Positions 36,000-47,517 of a stretch of 64,000 nt of DNA are shown here, in pieces. Origin of the DNA: Ligustrum vulgare (lineage: Eukaryota > Streptophyta > Magnoliopsida > Lamiales > Oleaceae); the NCBI GenBank assembly GCA_963555705.1, contig OY743190.1, forward strand, positions 34,950,929-35,014,928, written 5' to 3'. Within the stretch, counting starts at the first letter, position 1, and each line of letters begins with the position of its first letter. Under the pieces are notes generated by a model that had not been told where the DNA came from, did no database searches, and saw only the letters and a program-made list of their open reading frames with translations. The position numbers and the translations under genes were made by a program.

Positions 36000-36215
36000 T
36001 GTCTACGAATTAAGGTGATCCACTGAAATAATCAACTCGTAAGATTTGTGCATAGCATGGGAAATAAGAAAAAAATCCGGCATTTCTGCAGAATATTATG
36101 GACCCAACTCATCATACTTTCGATGTATCTACGGGTTAATGTGATCAACTGAAAGATTCGTGCATAGCAGGGGAAATAAGAAGAAAAAAATTCAGCATTG
36201 GTCAGAATATCTGGT
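36000..36215. repeat. Tandem duplication of the exon 6 acceptor region
   Basis: The 3' splice region and first ~30 bp of GT14 exon 6 (minus strand TTTCAGTGGATCACC...CGTAGACAT) recur about 120 bp upstream as TTTCAGTTGATCACATTAACC...CGTAGATACAT, together with a shared GTGCATAGCA-GGGAAATAAG block. The upstream copy is decayed and offers a decoy acceptor. Confidence 0.7.
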
Positions 36216-36527
36216 ACCAACCCAAAACCACCAAAACAAAAGAATTCAAGCTTTTAGGTATTTATCCGAGGATAGCAAAGCAAGTAACTCATCCATAATC
36301 AGCCGCTAATTTCTCTGAAGTGCATTTTGCTAACTGCTAATTTTTGTGGAAGCGGTTGATCATTTTGACTGAGACACAATTCATTTTCCAACAGTCCAAC
36401 TGACACAAGTGTGGTTGTGTTACAGTGGCGGATCCAGAACTAAAGTTCAGCTACAGCGGCCGATGATCGTTGACTGACGATCGTCAACGTCCGCAAAAGC
36501 GAGATTATTTACTATAATTTAATTAAA

Positions 36528-37400
36528 CTAGTTAATCACCCGTGCGATGCACGGGAAGAAACATTTGGATAAAGATAATTCAATATGAAATTAGATAAAT
36601 CATTTTCATAAAATAAATAAATTTCGCAAATAAGAGATAATATCATCATTTATTGATTTCATGTGACTACAAATTCTGGAATACTTCTTTGTACACAACG
36701 TTGTTTGTTGATTTTGTTGTTCTTCCTTTCTTATCACAAATCAATATCTTTAATCTGAAACGATTTGTCACCCTAGAAATCGCAACATAAAGTTATCCAT
36801 GTGTAAGCACCAGCCGTTTAAGAAGAAGTTCCACATGCAAGAATGATTGTCCCTGACTCTTATTGATAGTCATGGCATATGACACCAACAATAAAAATTG
36901 TCTTCTTTGAAATCTAATAAGTATCATAGAATCAGAAGGGTTCAACGATAACATTGGAATAAAGAACTTGTGTCTTGCATTGATGCCAGAAAAAATTTGA
37001 CCTTCTAGAACATGGTCCCCAAGTTTTGTAACTATCAACCTTGTTCCATTACTCAATCCCTATGTATGATCAATATTTCTCAGAAAGAACTTGTGTCCTC
37101 ACTTATTTGTTGCAAAGGTCCACCACGTGGCGCAATAGTGATATCCATGTGTCCAGGTAGTGTGTCAAAATCCACCGACAATCAATTCGGCAATTTCATC
37201 GACAATAGAAAAATCATATTGGCCATCATTGGTCGCCCACCAACCAATAAGTATAAGTCTTAAATTTGAAGTGTTTCCTCAATCATCTTTTCTCAAACCG
37301 ACCTAAATTGCCTTAACAATTTGTTGTATTTGTCTAGCATATCCTTCGAATCAGAAACTATTAAATCATGCAACATATAATCGCATGATTCACTCCTACC
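36528..37400 (-). mobile_element. Internally deleted Helitron, 3' end and coding remnants
   Basis: On the minus strand the 3' end is a 7-bp-stem hairpin (CCCGTGC-ATC-GCACGGG, 36539-36555) then GATTAA and CTAG ending at 36528, followed by host T. Coding remnants lie inside. The 5' boundary was not found and 37,400 is only where recognisable coding stops. The element sits in intron 5 of the GT14 pseudogene, in the same orientation. Confidence 0.8.
36665..37390 (-). pseudogene. Helitron Rep/helicase remnants (N-like domain joined to PIF1-type C-end)
   Basis: From high to low coordinates, MLDKYNKLLRQFR, GQYDFSIVDEIAELIVG (about 37,180-37,220) and APRGGPLQQISE (about 37,110) match the Helitron-like N domain. 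Then, without the intervening Rep and helicase core, come FLRNIDHT, NGTRLIVTKLGDHVLEGQIF and FQRRQFLLLVSYAMTINKSQ of the PIF1-type helicase C-end, followed after a stop by LYVAISRVTNR and VYKEVFQNL. A large internal deletion plus stops make it inactive. Confidence 0.85.
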
Positions 37401-37660
37401 CGGGGACATTAGAAGACATAAATAAAATTTTAGAATATCACAACAAAATTATCCGTAAACAATATAAATATAAAAGCAATAAATACATAATACGTACCTC
37501 ACGACCCTTTTTCTGCTTTCAACCTCATTCACATTGTCAACAATGTAAAGCGAGCAAATTGCAATTTTGAACCGCCATCAGGCAATAGTCGATGTTGTCT
37601 GTTGAACTCGACTCGTTGGTGGTCGATCTTGACATGGTGGGCTAGGATTGGACAAGATCC

Positions 37661-37870
37661 CGCTCTGATACCATAAAGAATTACAAACAGGAGAATTGAG
37701 AAATAATTTTCTTATTTCTTACTTTACAACAATACAATCACACCATATATATAATACAAATTATGCAAAGAAAAGGAAATAAATAAAAAAGGAAACAAAA
37801 TAATCCTCTAAACAAATCAGCCTAAATCTTTCCTAATAATCCCTAAACTTGCTCCAAAGGAAACGGGATT
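37661..37870 (-). mobile_element. Copia-type LTR remnant with primer-binding site
   Basis: On the minus strand TGGTATCAGAGCGGGATC (37661-37673 and onward) follows a 150-200-bp A/T-rich block ending in TTCTCCTGTTTGTAATTCTTTA, the arrangement of a 5' LTR plus Met-tRNA primer site. The other LTR and any coding region were not found. The LTR edges are approximate. Confidence 0.45.
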
Positions 37871-37876
37871 TCAATA

Positions 37877-38221
37877 GATTTATTTAGTATTAGATGCGTG
37901 ATACAACTTCGATATAATTTTGAACTGAAAATTTTGCATTGAATTTGTATGATTGCACACAAATACTTATTTGCAAAATTCAAAACATTAAAAGATAAAA
38001 AAAAAAATTATGAAAAGAGAGGTTTAAACACAAATAATCAAATATAAATAAGTAAAAAAAAAAATCTCCATAAAAATATTTAAGTGGAAGTAGCAGTGTG
38101 AACACAATAAAAGTTGAGTTTTGGTCTTTGGAGTGTGAAAGTAATAAAAGTTGAGTGTGAAAATAAATGAAATATATAATATATAATATTGTATTAAAAA
38201 AAATCATAAAAAGTTGTGTCA
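37877..38221. repeat. 345-bp direct repeat, copy 1
   Basis: This block is repeated with few changes at 38457-38797 (offset about 580 bp). Within it TGATACAACTTCG at the left and AAAAGTTGTGTCA at the right are inverted, so the unit itself resembles a small terminal-inverted-repeat element or LTR, yet the repeated stretch extends some 20 bp left of that end. Confidence 0.8.
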
Positions 38222-38456
38222 AATTGATGGGAGGAGTCGATATTAGATTTGTATGACAAAACGAAATTATTCATCCATAAGATTGATACCAATAAAATAT
38301 CACAATTATTGAAAAAAAACTATTTACGTATTAAATGTAACTTTCTATAAAAATACTAATTAAGTTAATAGAACGCAATACAAAGGAGCTCAAATTTTTA
38401 GATGTACTAAATAACTAAAAAAATAATATTATTTATAAAAAGTTTTATACAATAAG

Positions 38457-38797
38457 ATTTATTTAGTATTAGATGCGTGATACAACTTCGATATAATTTT
38501 GAACTGAAAATTTTGCATTTAATTTGTATGACTGCACACAAATACTTATTTGCAAAATTCAAAACATTAAAAGATAAAAAAAAAAAATTATGAAAAGAGG
38601 TTTAAATACAAATAATCAAATATAAATAAGTAAAAAAAAAAAATCTCCATAAAAATATTTAAGTGGAAGTAGTAGTGTGCACACAATAAAAGTTGAGTTT
38701 TGGTCTTTGGAGTGTGAAAGCAATAAAAGTTGAGTTTGAAAATAAATGAAATATATAATATAATATTGTATAAAAAAAATCACAAAAAGTTGTGTCA
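38457..38797. repeat. 345-bp direct repeat, copy 2
   Basis: Second copy of 37877-38221, with small changes in A-run length and a few substitutions. Both lie in intron 5 of the GT14 pseudogene. The 235 bp between copies is A/T-rich and unrecognised. Confidence 0.8.
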
Positions 38798-39039
38798 AGT
38801 TAACGGGAAATTCTCCTCCTTTAATATTAAGTAAGATAATATTAAAAATTCATCAATCAATATAGAAGTACACTACAAAATACGTGCTAATGAAAATCAA
38901 GAACGATGAGTTGCACCAACAAAAATCGGAACAATCTATGTAGAGAATCGATAATACTACAAATTTAAGCTTTTGCTCTTTAATATAATTAAAAAAATAT
39001 GGATAACTTGTCGAGTAAGAAGAGCAACTAAATCCATTT

Positions 39040-39360
39040 GTTACACCCATAATTCGGGTCAAGATCAAGAGTCGTCTAGTCAACGCTTAACAAGCTTATT
39101 CAATTCCACGTCAAATTAAGGGTCGAGATTAATAAAGACAAATTCAAGGGGTCACTTCGATAATTATATGAAGATATGAGTAAAATTGCTCATAACTATT
39201 AGAGGTTGACCAAATATGTAATTATTAGATGAAGGACCAAGTGTGTAAATAGGATTTTATATATATTATAGCCCAAAAAGAGAGAAAAAGGTATTCTCTC
39301 TCTACTGTGTCTTCTTCTTCACCGAATCAGAGGCCTAAAAGCTAAAAACTGGTAATGGTT
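39040..39360. other. Possible LTR fragment
   Basis: TGTTACACCCATAATTCGGG resembles the start of gypsy-type LTRs, followed by TATATATATTATAGCCC and CTCTCTCT-rich sequence as in an LTR promoter and leader. No matching second LTR or end was found. Confidence 0.3.
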
Positions 39361-39580
39361 ATTAAATCTACTGATCTAGTCGAGATTTCATGGTAAGGCC
39401 TTCATTAATAAAGTTCAAAACCATTTTTTGTACATAAAAATCTATTTTTTTATCTTCTTTCAACCGCTTTTCCTTCCCCCGCATCTGTGTGAAATTTCAC
39501 AGTTGTTTCCAAAGAAGACAAACGAAATGGATCATGGGTTATAAAAAAAAAAAAAAAAACTTGGAGTCACCGGCGGATCC

Positions 39581-39602
39581 AGCTAGCGCGGCCGCGCTAG
39601 CT
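39581..39602. repeat. Perfect 22-bp palindrome
   Basis: AGCTAGCGCGG is followed directly by its exact reverse complement. The palindrome is flanked by GGCGGATCCA on the left and TGGATCTGCC on the right, giving a longer imperfect inverted repeat. GGCGGATCCAG also occurs at 36426 beside another inverted repeat. Confidence 0.85.
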
Positions 39603-39850
39603 CGCCAGCGGTTGGATCTGCCACTGGTTGTGCATGTGCAAGAGTTGGTAAGCTTGCGCATGCGTGCATACACCTTTGTCTACAAGTGCAAAGAGAAAGA
39701 GATTGAGGCTTTTTCAAAACAGTGTTGAGACTATCAGTGAGCTTATTTCAATTCCCTAGGGTAACAGCAGTCATTGACTCACTTTAGCACGAGAGCAGGT
39801 AAAGGGAAATTACCTGTGATCCTTTCCGCCATTTGCCCTGTGGTATAATT

Positions 39851-40829
39851 TAGGGGTGGACAAAATAACCGAACCAGACCAGACCAGAACCAAACCAAAC
39901 CAAGCGGTTTGGTTCGGTTCTACATAAAAAAAATAATGGTTTGGTTCTTAGAATCAAGAACCATTCGATTTTGGTTCTGGTTCCGGTTCTCTTTCCAGAA
40001 CCAGAACCAGAACCAAGAACCAAACTATATATATATATTACAAATGAGTGGATATTCATCTCACCAAAAAATTAAAATCTAAAATTATAAATGTGAAATG
40101 TACAAAAATGTTATTTAACATACATTTTATCTCATTTCATATTAGACAAAGATTTTAAATCATAAATCTAAATTCTAATTCATTTTTCTTCTTTTCAATT
40201 ATAAATACGCATTCACATTGCTTTACTTGCACTCCTATAACACAACAATCGTTGCACTCCTTAGTTACCATCGACGACAATGATGTTTATTTTTTAAAAT
40301 TTATGTATATATAAACCTCGACCCAATTCATCAATTCTTAAGAGTTAACCCAAACTCAAATTGCAAATTTCATCCCTAACTCACACGGCACCACGGTAGA
40401 ATGGGACTCAGAACTTCATCGTAACCTGTAACTATAAGTCTAAACTGCCTTTATGTTCGATTCTCTAAATTTCAACAGGTCGACGAGCTTCCTTCAGGCT
40501 AGTTTCTTCTTCTTTGACTTAGAATAACATGTTACTTTTTCTAAATCTTTTTTTTGTTAACTAAAAATTTCATTTTCTATTTAGTAATGATGTATATGAA
40601 TTCCAATGAAGAAGCGGATATAAACAAATTTTAATTTACATTTATTATTTAAAAACTCAAGTAATGGTTTTAGAACCAAACCAGACCAAACCAGAACCGA
40701 GCGGTTTGGTTTCGGTTTGGTTCCATATCTTTGAAAAAACCAATTGGTTCCATTAGTAAAAAACCATCGGTTTACGGTTCGGTTTGGTTCTTCTAGAACC
40801 AGAACCAAACCGAACCACGTCCACCCCTA
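39851..40829. mobile_element. Non-autonomous hAT element, 979 bp, inside GT14 exon 5
   Basis: Terminal inverted repeats TAGGGGTGGACAAAA and TAGGGGTGGACGTGG (right end, reversed) are flanked by perfect 8-bp duplications GTATAATT (39843-39850 and 40830-40837). Subterminal GGTTC/GAACC motifs are dense on both sides. On the minus strand the GT14 reading frame runs up to one side (NPKMSPII) and resumes on the other (IPQGKWRKGSQ), so the insertion is in coding sequence. No transposase was found. Confidence 0.95.
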
Positions 40830-42564
40830 GTATAATTGGTGACATCTTTGGATTGTAGCGGATGTCTTTTTTATCAAGAAAACTAGAATACAAACAAAGT
40901 GTATAAATCTCTGGCATGTATGTTTAATTTTTTTGATCCGCATAAGACAACTTAAAATAACACAAAAATGATCAAGAACTAGGCCATTTATAATTTATTA
41001 TCATATATAGTCCAACTAGTCCACATAGAACACTATTCATGTATTAATCTACCTGCCACATAACTCTTTGGATAAGCCATTAGATAGTTGTAAATATAGC
41101 TGAAGTTGTACAAAGGGATGCAGCTGGAGAATTAAAACATAAAAAGTCAGAAAAATATGAACTTACAAGATTCAGAAGCGATAAAATAGGATTAAAGCAC
41201 GAACAAATGTACAAGATAAGGAGAATTTATTTGGAAAAACAAAGTATGTGGCCTTATTAAACACCAGGGCTTATATGGTAGAAGGAAATTAAATCTAAGA
41301 ATCAGAATTGATCTGAAAAATCTGAATCAATGAAAAGATACTGTATAAGGGGTCACGTAAAATTCACAGTATAGATAGCTTTTAACTAAACAAAAGAAAA
41401 AACCGGATCTGTGATAAAAATCTACGTGAATAAAGATTGTGTCTTGAGCTCATGTTTATTATCAATCTCTGCCATTTATTCAATAATTATCTATTGTATT
41501 AAGTTCACCTGTATGTTTCTACATTTTGGGCAATGACCCTCTATTCTTACTCTATGGTAAGATCCCTGCACAAGTGCAGGTGAACAAATTAGATCTCCTA
41601 CCATTAACTTCTTCTATGCTTTCATGGCCACCATTGTGGTCACTTGGGCTAGAGGATAATGAGTATTGTTTTAAGAGCACAACTGCCTCGGTGGTGAACT
41701 CCATCCAAAATTCACTTTTCTTAAATGTCTAATTACCTTCGGGTGGTCATAGGTCAATCCTTTCAAAAGTTGAAGCCAACAAAAGATATAATTCACACTC
41801 AAATACATAGAAGAACCACTTTCATTTGTCTAGCAGTAAAGGAACCTGTCCGGTAAGAGAACAAATCTCTGATTTGCTGGATCCTCAAGAGCCTCATCAA
41901 GTAACAACCTCTCGGCTTCAATCATACTTGCTTCTCCCCAAACTACCTACACCATTATCCATATTACCAATCTATTATATTGATTAGAAAAATAATATCT
42001 TGCTTACCAGAAGAAGTAACAGACTACCATGTCAAACAAGCTTGTCCCAAAATTTTCCATGGATGTGCAATTGTGCATGAGAGGGGGAAATGGTATTCAC
42101 CCTATTCGGACCTATGTCAACCAGAAAACAATAAAAGGAATTTCGCTCATTTGCTCCCTTATTTTAGACTCTATTGCATTTTCTTGTGTGACACGTACTA
42201 AAAAAATCAGAGAAATTGCTTCGTGCGTCCTTGCATGCTTAGCACGAACAAATAGGAACTTGTAAACAATTTTAACTTAAGTTGAAATTTAAGCGAAAAG
42301 TGAGGCATAAATTTGGATTCATTAAACTTCTATGAAATCTGTCTATTTCTGTTATTTTTCCAAATACACTACTCCGCAAACAAACAATTTGTAAATGGAT
42401 GGAGTTACCTTAATGCCATTTTTCAATTGTCGCTTGTAGAAGAAACTAGATCTTGTAGTTGATTCATCAAACACAAAACCAGGCTCTGAATATATGTATA
42501 TTGAAAAGTTTGCCTTGTCTGCATTCTGCAAGCAGGAAAAACATCGGACAAAAAAAGTGAAAGT

Positions 42565-42804
42565 TGTAGAGAATGTGTTAGTCCAGTCCATTAGTGTCGA
42601 GTTAGTCCAGTGTCCATTAGTGTCCAGTCCATTTTGAGTCTGTCCATTTGAGTTAGTATGTCTACTGCGTTTTTTTTTTAGTTAGCTAAGTTGTCATTTT
42701 GTTTTCATTTATAAATAATCCACTTCTGTATTGATTGAAATAATGAGAAATAGAATAAAAAAGGTTTTTCCATTTACGGTTTTCTTCTCTCTCAGAATTT
42801 CACA
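42565..42804 (+). repeat. Copia 5' LTR
   Basis: It starts TGTAGAGAATG and ends TTTCACA directly before the primer-binding site. GTCCAGTCCATTAGTGTCC-type short repeats lie near its start. Confidence 0.93.
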
Positions 42805-42923
42805 TGGTATCAGAGCCACAAGATCTGAAAATTGATCTTGCGGGTTTTTATGAAGTTGAAGAAGATCTTCAACTTTAGATCCGAAATTAATCAAGCAACT
42901 CAGTACTTGATTTAAACATTCAT

Positions 42924-45900
42924 ATGGCAGACGATAATGAAGATTCACAAACTAGAAATGAACGACCAATGGAAGAAGTTGAACCAAGGATTCAGAAACA
43001 GTTCAACAATGGAGATCCGCTTTACTTACAAAGCTCAGATCATCCTGGTATGGCTCTGGTAACAACACCTCTTACTGAAAAAAATTACTTAACATGGAGT
43101 AGGTCAGTTAGAATAGCACTTGGAGCAAAGGTAAAACTCGGTTTCATTGATAGAAGCTATCAGATACCGAATAAGGAAGATCCTCAGTATGAGCAATGGA
43201 GTCGTGTTAACTGTATGGTTATATCCTGGATACTTAGCTCCATTTCTAAGGATATTGTGGAGGCATTTCTGTATACATCAACAGCAAGAGAACTATGGTG
43301 TGAAATAGAAGAAAGGTATGGAGAATCCAATGGACCGCTCCTATATCAGATCCAAAGAGAAATTAGTTCAATCATGCAAGGATCTCTGAATGTAACTCAA
43401 TACTATACAAAACTCAAAAGGCTTTGGGATGAACTGAATTTTTTGATGCCAGCACCGGTCTGTACTTGTGGATCTGCGAAGTCAGTAGCTGAAATTTCAT
43501 CTTCAAACCGTTTGATGCAATTCCTGATGGGATTAAGTGATGTATATGAGCATACGCGCAGTCAGATCCTAGTAATGGATCCTATTCCGACAGTAAATAA
43601 GGCCTACTCCATGATCCAAAGGATTGAAAAGCGAAAGGAAGTGCAGGTATCATTTGGAGACATAAATGAAATGAGTGCAATGTATGCTAAATTTCAAACT
43701 CCTAGGAAGTATATAGGTAGAGGTAATACCAGACGAATGGAATTCAGTAAAAGAGATAAGGAGAAGCAGTATTGTGTTCATTGTAACACAAATGGTCACG
43801 CTAAGGAATCCTGCTTCAAGTTAATCGGTTACCCAGATTGGTACAGGCAGTTGGGAGATCAGAGGAGAAAGGAAACTGGATATAGATCTGAATTGAAAGG
43901 AAGATACTCAGCAAATTTGGCAAATAATCCTCTGGATGTAATTGTTGAACAGAGAAATGATTGTAAAGATTCACATGGATCAGGCACCAACCTAACTGAT
44001 ATGATACAGCAACAGGTCATGAGAATGATGAAGGAGAACATGCAGTCTACTGGAAATGTGCATCTGATTGATTATGCAGGTGTTGCTCTGAATCCTAAGC
44101 TAAATACTGCTCTTAGTACTTCTATTTTATGTGAGTCGGGAACTTGGATAGTGGACACGGGTGCATCGAATCATATGTGCACTAATTTCACATTTTTGAC
44201 AAATCCTAGATCCACCTCACATAATATACCAGTATACTTACCATATGGTTCAAAAACACTTGTTACACATATTGGAAATGTGCACTTAAATGCTGAAATA
44301 TGCCTCATTGATACCTTACATGTTCCCTCCTTCAAATTTAATCTGTTATCAGTCAGCAAACTTGCTAGAACTTCCAAACTGAAATTCATTTTTCTTGAAA
44401 CACATTTCCTAATGCAGGACCAGCAGACTGGGAAGAATCTGGCAGTTGGTAGGCTGGTAGGAAACCTTTATATTCTAGACAAAAATTCCTTTTCACAAAG
44501 CAACAATCCATCTATGACTTCAGTTTCTTGTAATCAGATTTCTGCATCAACCTTACAGAATAAAGATAGAGAAACTCTTATACATCTTTGGCATTTAAGG
44601 TTGGGACATGCTTCAGATAAGGTTCTGCAGCACTTAGAAATATTAAAGGATTGTACTAAACAAACTTGTATGCCTTGTGATGTTTGTTCATTTTCAAAGC
44701 AAGAAAGATTACCTTTTCTTATCGAGTCTTCACATTCAACCTGCAATTTTGACTTGTTGCACATTGATGTTTGGGGTCCTTATAAAGAGGCATCATTTTC
44801 CGGTGCACATTATGTGATAACTATTATGGATGATCATAGTAGAAATACATGGACTTTTCTAATAAAATACAAGAGTCAAGTTTTAATCACTTTAAGACAT
44901 TTTTTCCAAATGATTAAAACTCAATTTGGTAAAGTCATAAAATGTTTTAGATCTGATAATGGGAGTGAGTTTACAAATTTGGAATTTCAAGCATTTTTAC
45001 ATGAGAATAGGATTTTGCACCAAAAGAATTGTGTGTACACACCCCAACAAAACGGGGTAGTTGAAAGGAAACACAAGCATCTTTTACAAGTAGCAAGAGC
45101 ACTTATGTTCCAATCAAATTTGCCTAAGATTTTTTAGGGTGATTCCATTCTAATGGCTACATTTCTCATAAATAGGCTGCCTTAAGCCATACTTGATTGG
45201 AAGTCACCATTTGAAATCTTATACGAAAAAAAACCTGACTATCAATCTTTAAAGGTCTTTGGTAGTTTATGTTACATAACTAACACAAAACCTTTTAATG
45301 GAAAATTCTCACCAAGAAGCTTCAAGTGTGTTTTCCTCGGGTTTAGTCCAGGTCAAAAGGCATTCAAGGTGTTTGATATGATTAATCAACAGATTCATAT
45401 TTCTAGGAATGCTGTCTTTTATGAGAACATATTTCCTTTCAATTCAAAATCAGAACCAAAATCAGTCATACCTTTACCAATTCCTTCTAATGATATCCAA
45501 GTTGAGCCATCATCTCCTAATACAACACAAAGCCAATCAAGAAGTGCTGAAGATCTTACAGATCTTCTAGCTCCTTCCCCAATCATTTCAGACTCAGACT
45601 CTCATGAATGTTTGGATACTTCATCCCACAGTCCTGTCAATGCCTCACCTAGAAGAAGTACAAGGACCAAATCAGCACCATCTTGGCTAACAGATTTTGT
45701 TACTAACCTCAGTACTACCAGTCCATTATTTGTCAGAGGTCTACCACAAGGATTGCAACAGGCTGCTTCAACATCTCACACTCCACCAACATTTCCTTTT
45801 ATTCACTAACCATTTTTTGCACATGATTATATGCATTTTTTAGCTAATGTGTCTGCTATTCAAGAACCTCTTTCATATAAAGATGCTAGTACTAGAGTAG

Positions 45901-47195
45901 AATGGATAGATGCTATGGAAAAGGAGTTGTCAGCTTTGGAGAAAAATCAGACGTGGGAGTTAGTTCCTCTGCCATCTGGTAAGAGGGCTATTGGTTCCAA
46001 ATGGGTATATAAAGTTAAGTTAAATGCAGATGGAATTTTGGATAAGTGTAAAGCAAGGCTTGTGGCGAAAGGATATCACCAAGTTGAGGGAATAGACTAC
46101 TTTGATAGCTTCTCACCAGTTGCAAAATTGGTCACAGTAAGGATTTTTTTTGGCAGTAGCTAGTGGGAATTCCTGGCCTATCCATCAACTAGATATTAAT
46201 AATGCTTTTCTCCATGGAGTTTTGGAAGAGGAAGTTTCACACTGGTTCCAATTTTTTGGTGTTACTTGTATATGTCGACGATGTGCTTTTGACAGGGACA
46301 AATGAAGGTGAAATTATTAAGGTGAAAAAATTTCTGGACTCTGCCTTTACGATTAAAGATCTTGGATATGCATGGTACTTCCTTGGTATTGAAATTGCAC
46401 GCTCAGCTTAAGGTACTTACATTAATCAACGTAAGTATACCTTGGACATCATTAATGATGCTGGTTTGATAGGTGCAAAGCCAGCCATTACTTCTTTGCC
46501 AAAGGGACATCATTTTTCAGCCACACATGGAGATCTTCTGCCTGATCCTAATAAATATCGACGCTTGGTGGGGAGGCTTTTATATTTGAATTTAACAAGG
46601 CCGGATCTAACTTACATTGTACAGCAATTAAGTCAATTTTTTGGTTCCCCTTGCAAGTCTCATTGGGAGGGAGCCCTGCACCTGCTACGCTATCTCAAGG
46701 GGACTCCTTCACAGGGTTTGTTTTTTCCTTCACAAAATTCATTTAAGGTCCAGGCCTTTTGTGACGCAGATTGAGCCTCTTGCCCAGATTCGAGAAAGTC
46801 CCTAACAGGTTATTGTGTCTTCCTTGGAAATGCCTTGGTCTCCTAGAAGACGAAGAAACAATCTACTGTATCTCGCAGCTCAGTTGAAGCTGAATACCGC
46901 AGTTTATCTTCCACAGTATGCGAGCTCCAGTGGATTTCTTACATTCTTCATGATTTCAACATTTCACTCCAGCTTCCTGTCTCTTTGTGGAGTGACAACA
47001 AGGCTGCTATACATATTAGTGCTAATCCCGTTTTTCACGAAGGAACTAAACACTTAGAGATTGACTGTCATCTAGTCCGTATAAATTTAAAGAAGGATTT
47101 GTTTTTCTGCAACATATCTCATCTTCTCAGCAGCTTGCAGACGTCTTTACTAAATCGTTATCTGGTCCTCAATTCAAGCTTCTAGTGTCCAAGCT
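42924..47195 (+). pseudogene. Copia gag-pol polyprotein, interrupted
   Basis: ATG 42924 opens a 737-codon frame with gag (LTEKNYLTWSRSVRIALGAK), a CCHC zinc knuckle (CVHCNTNGHAKESC), protease (WIVDTGASNHM), GAG-pre-integrase (LWHLRLGHAS) and integrase (DVWGP...SDNGSEF...VVERKHK). TAG at 45135-45137 stands where Trp is usual. The same frame continues through further stops near 45183 and at 45807 to reverse transcriptase ([14 protein letters not shown]). After a frameshift and a deletion in the palm, the YVDD motif ([12 protein letters not shown]) follows at about 46,260. RNase H (KVQAFCDAD; SLWSDNKAA) has TGA at 46772 and TAG at 46844. No functional polyprotein is possible. Confidence 0.93.
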
Positions 47196-47246
47196 GGGTA
47201 TGATGGATTTCCATCATATTCCACCTTGAGGGGGGGGAGGGGGGGA

Positions 47247-47512
47247 TGTAGAGAATGTGTTAGTCCAGTCCATTAGTGTCCAGTTAGTCCAGTGTCCATT
47301 AGTGTCCTTGTCCATTAGTGTCCAGTTTGTCCAGTCCATTTTGAGTCTGTCCATTTGAGTTAGTATGTCTGTTGCATTTTATTTTTTTTTAGTTAGCTGA
47401 GTTGTCATTTTGTTTTCATATATAAATAATCCACTTCTGTACGAAGTAATGAGAAATAGAATAAAAAAAGGTTTTTTAAATTTACAGTTTTCTTCTCTCT
47501 CAGAATTTCACA
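47247..47512 (+). repeat. Copia 3' LTR
   Basis: It matches the 5' LTR, with an extra short GTCC-containing repeat unit near the start that explains the 26-bp length difference. Confidence 0.93.
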
Positions 47513-47517
47513 AAAGT

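Larger units (their letters stand above)
42565..47512 (+). mobile_element. Copia retrotransposon, full length but inactive
   Basis: LTRs 42565-42804 (240 bp) and 47247-47512 (266 bp) both run from TGTAGAGAATGTG to CAGAATTTCACA. They are flanked by 5-bp duplications AAAGT (42560-42564 and 47513-47517). The primer site TGGTATCAGAGCC (42805-42817) matches initiator Met-tRNA, and a G-rich polypurine tract (47228-47246) precedes the 3' LTR. It lies in intron 1 of the GT14 pseudogene, in the opposite direction. LTR length differences and many stops show it is older than the LARD at the left. Confidence 0.95.
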
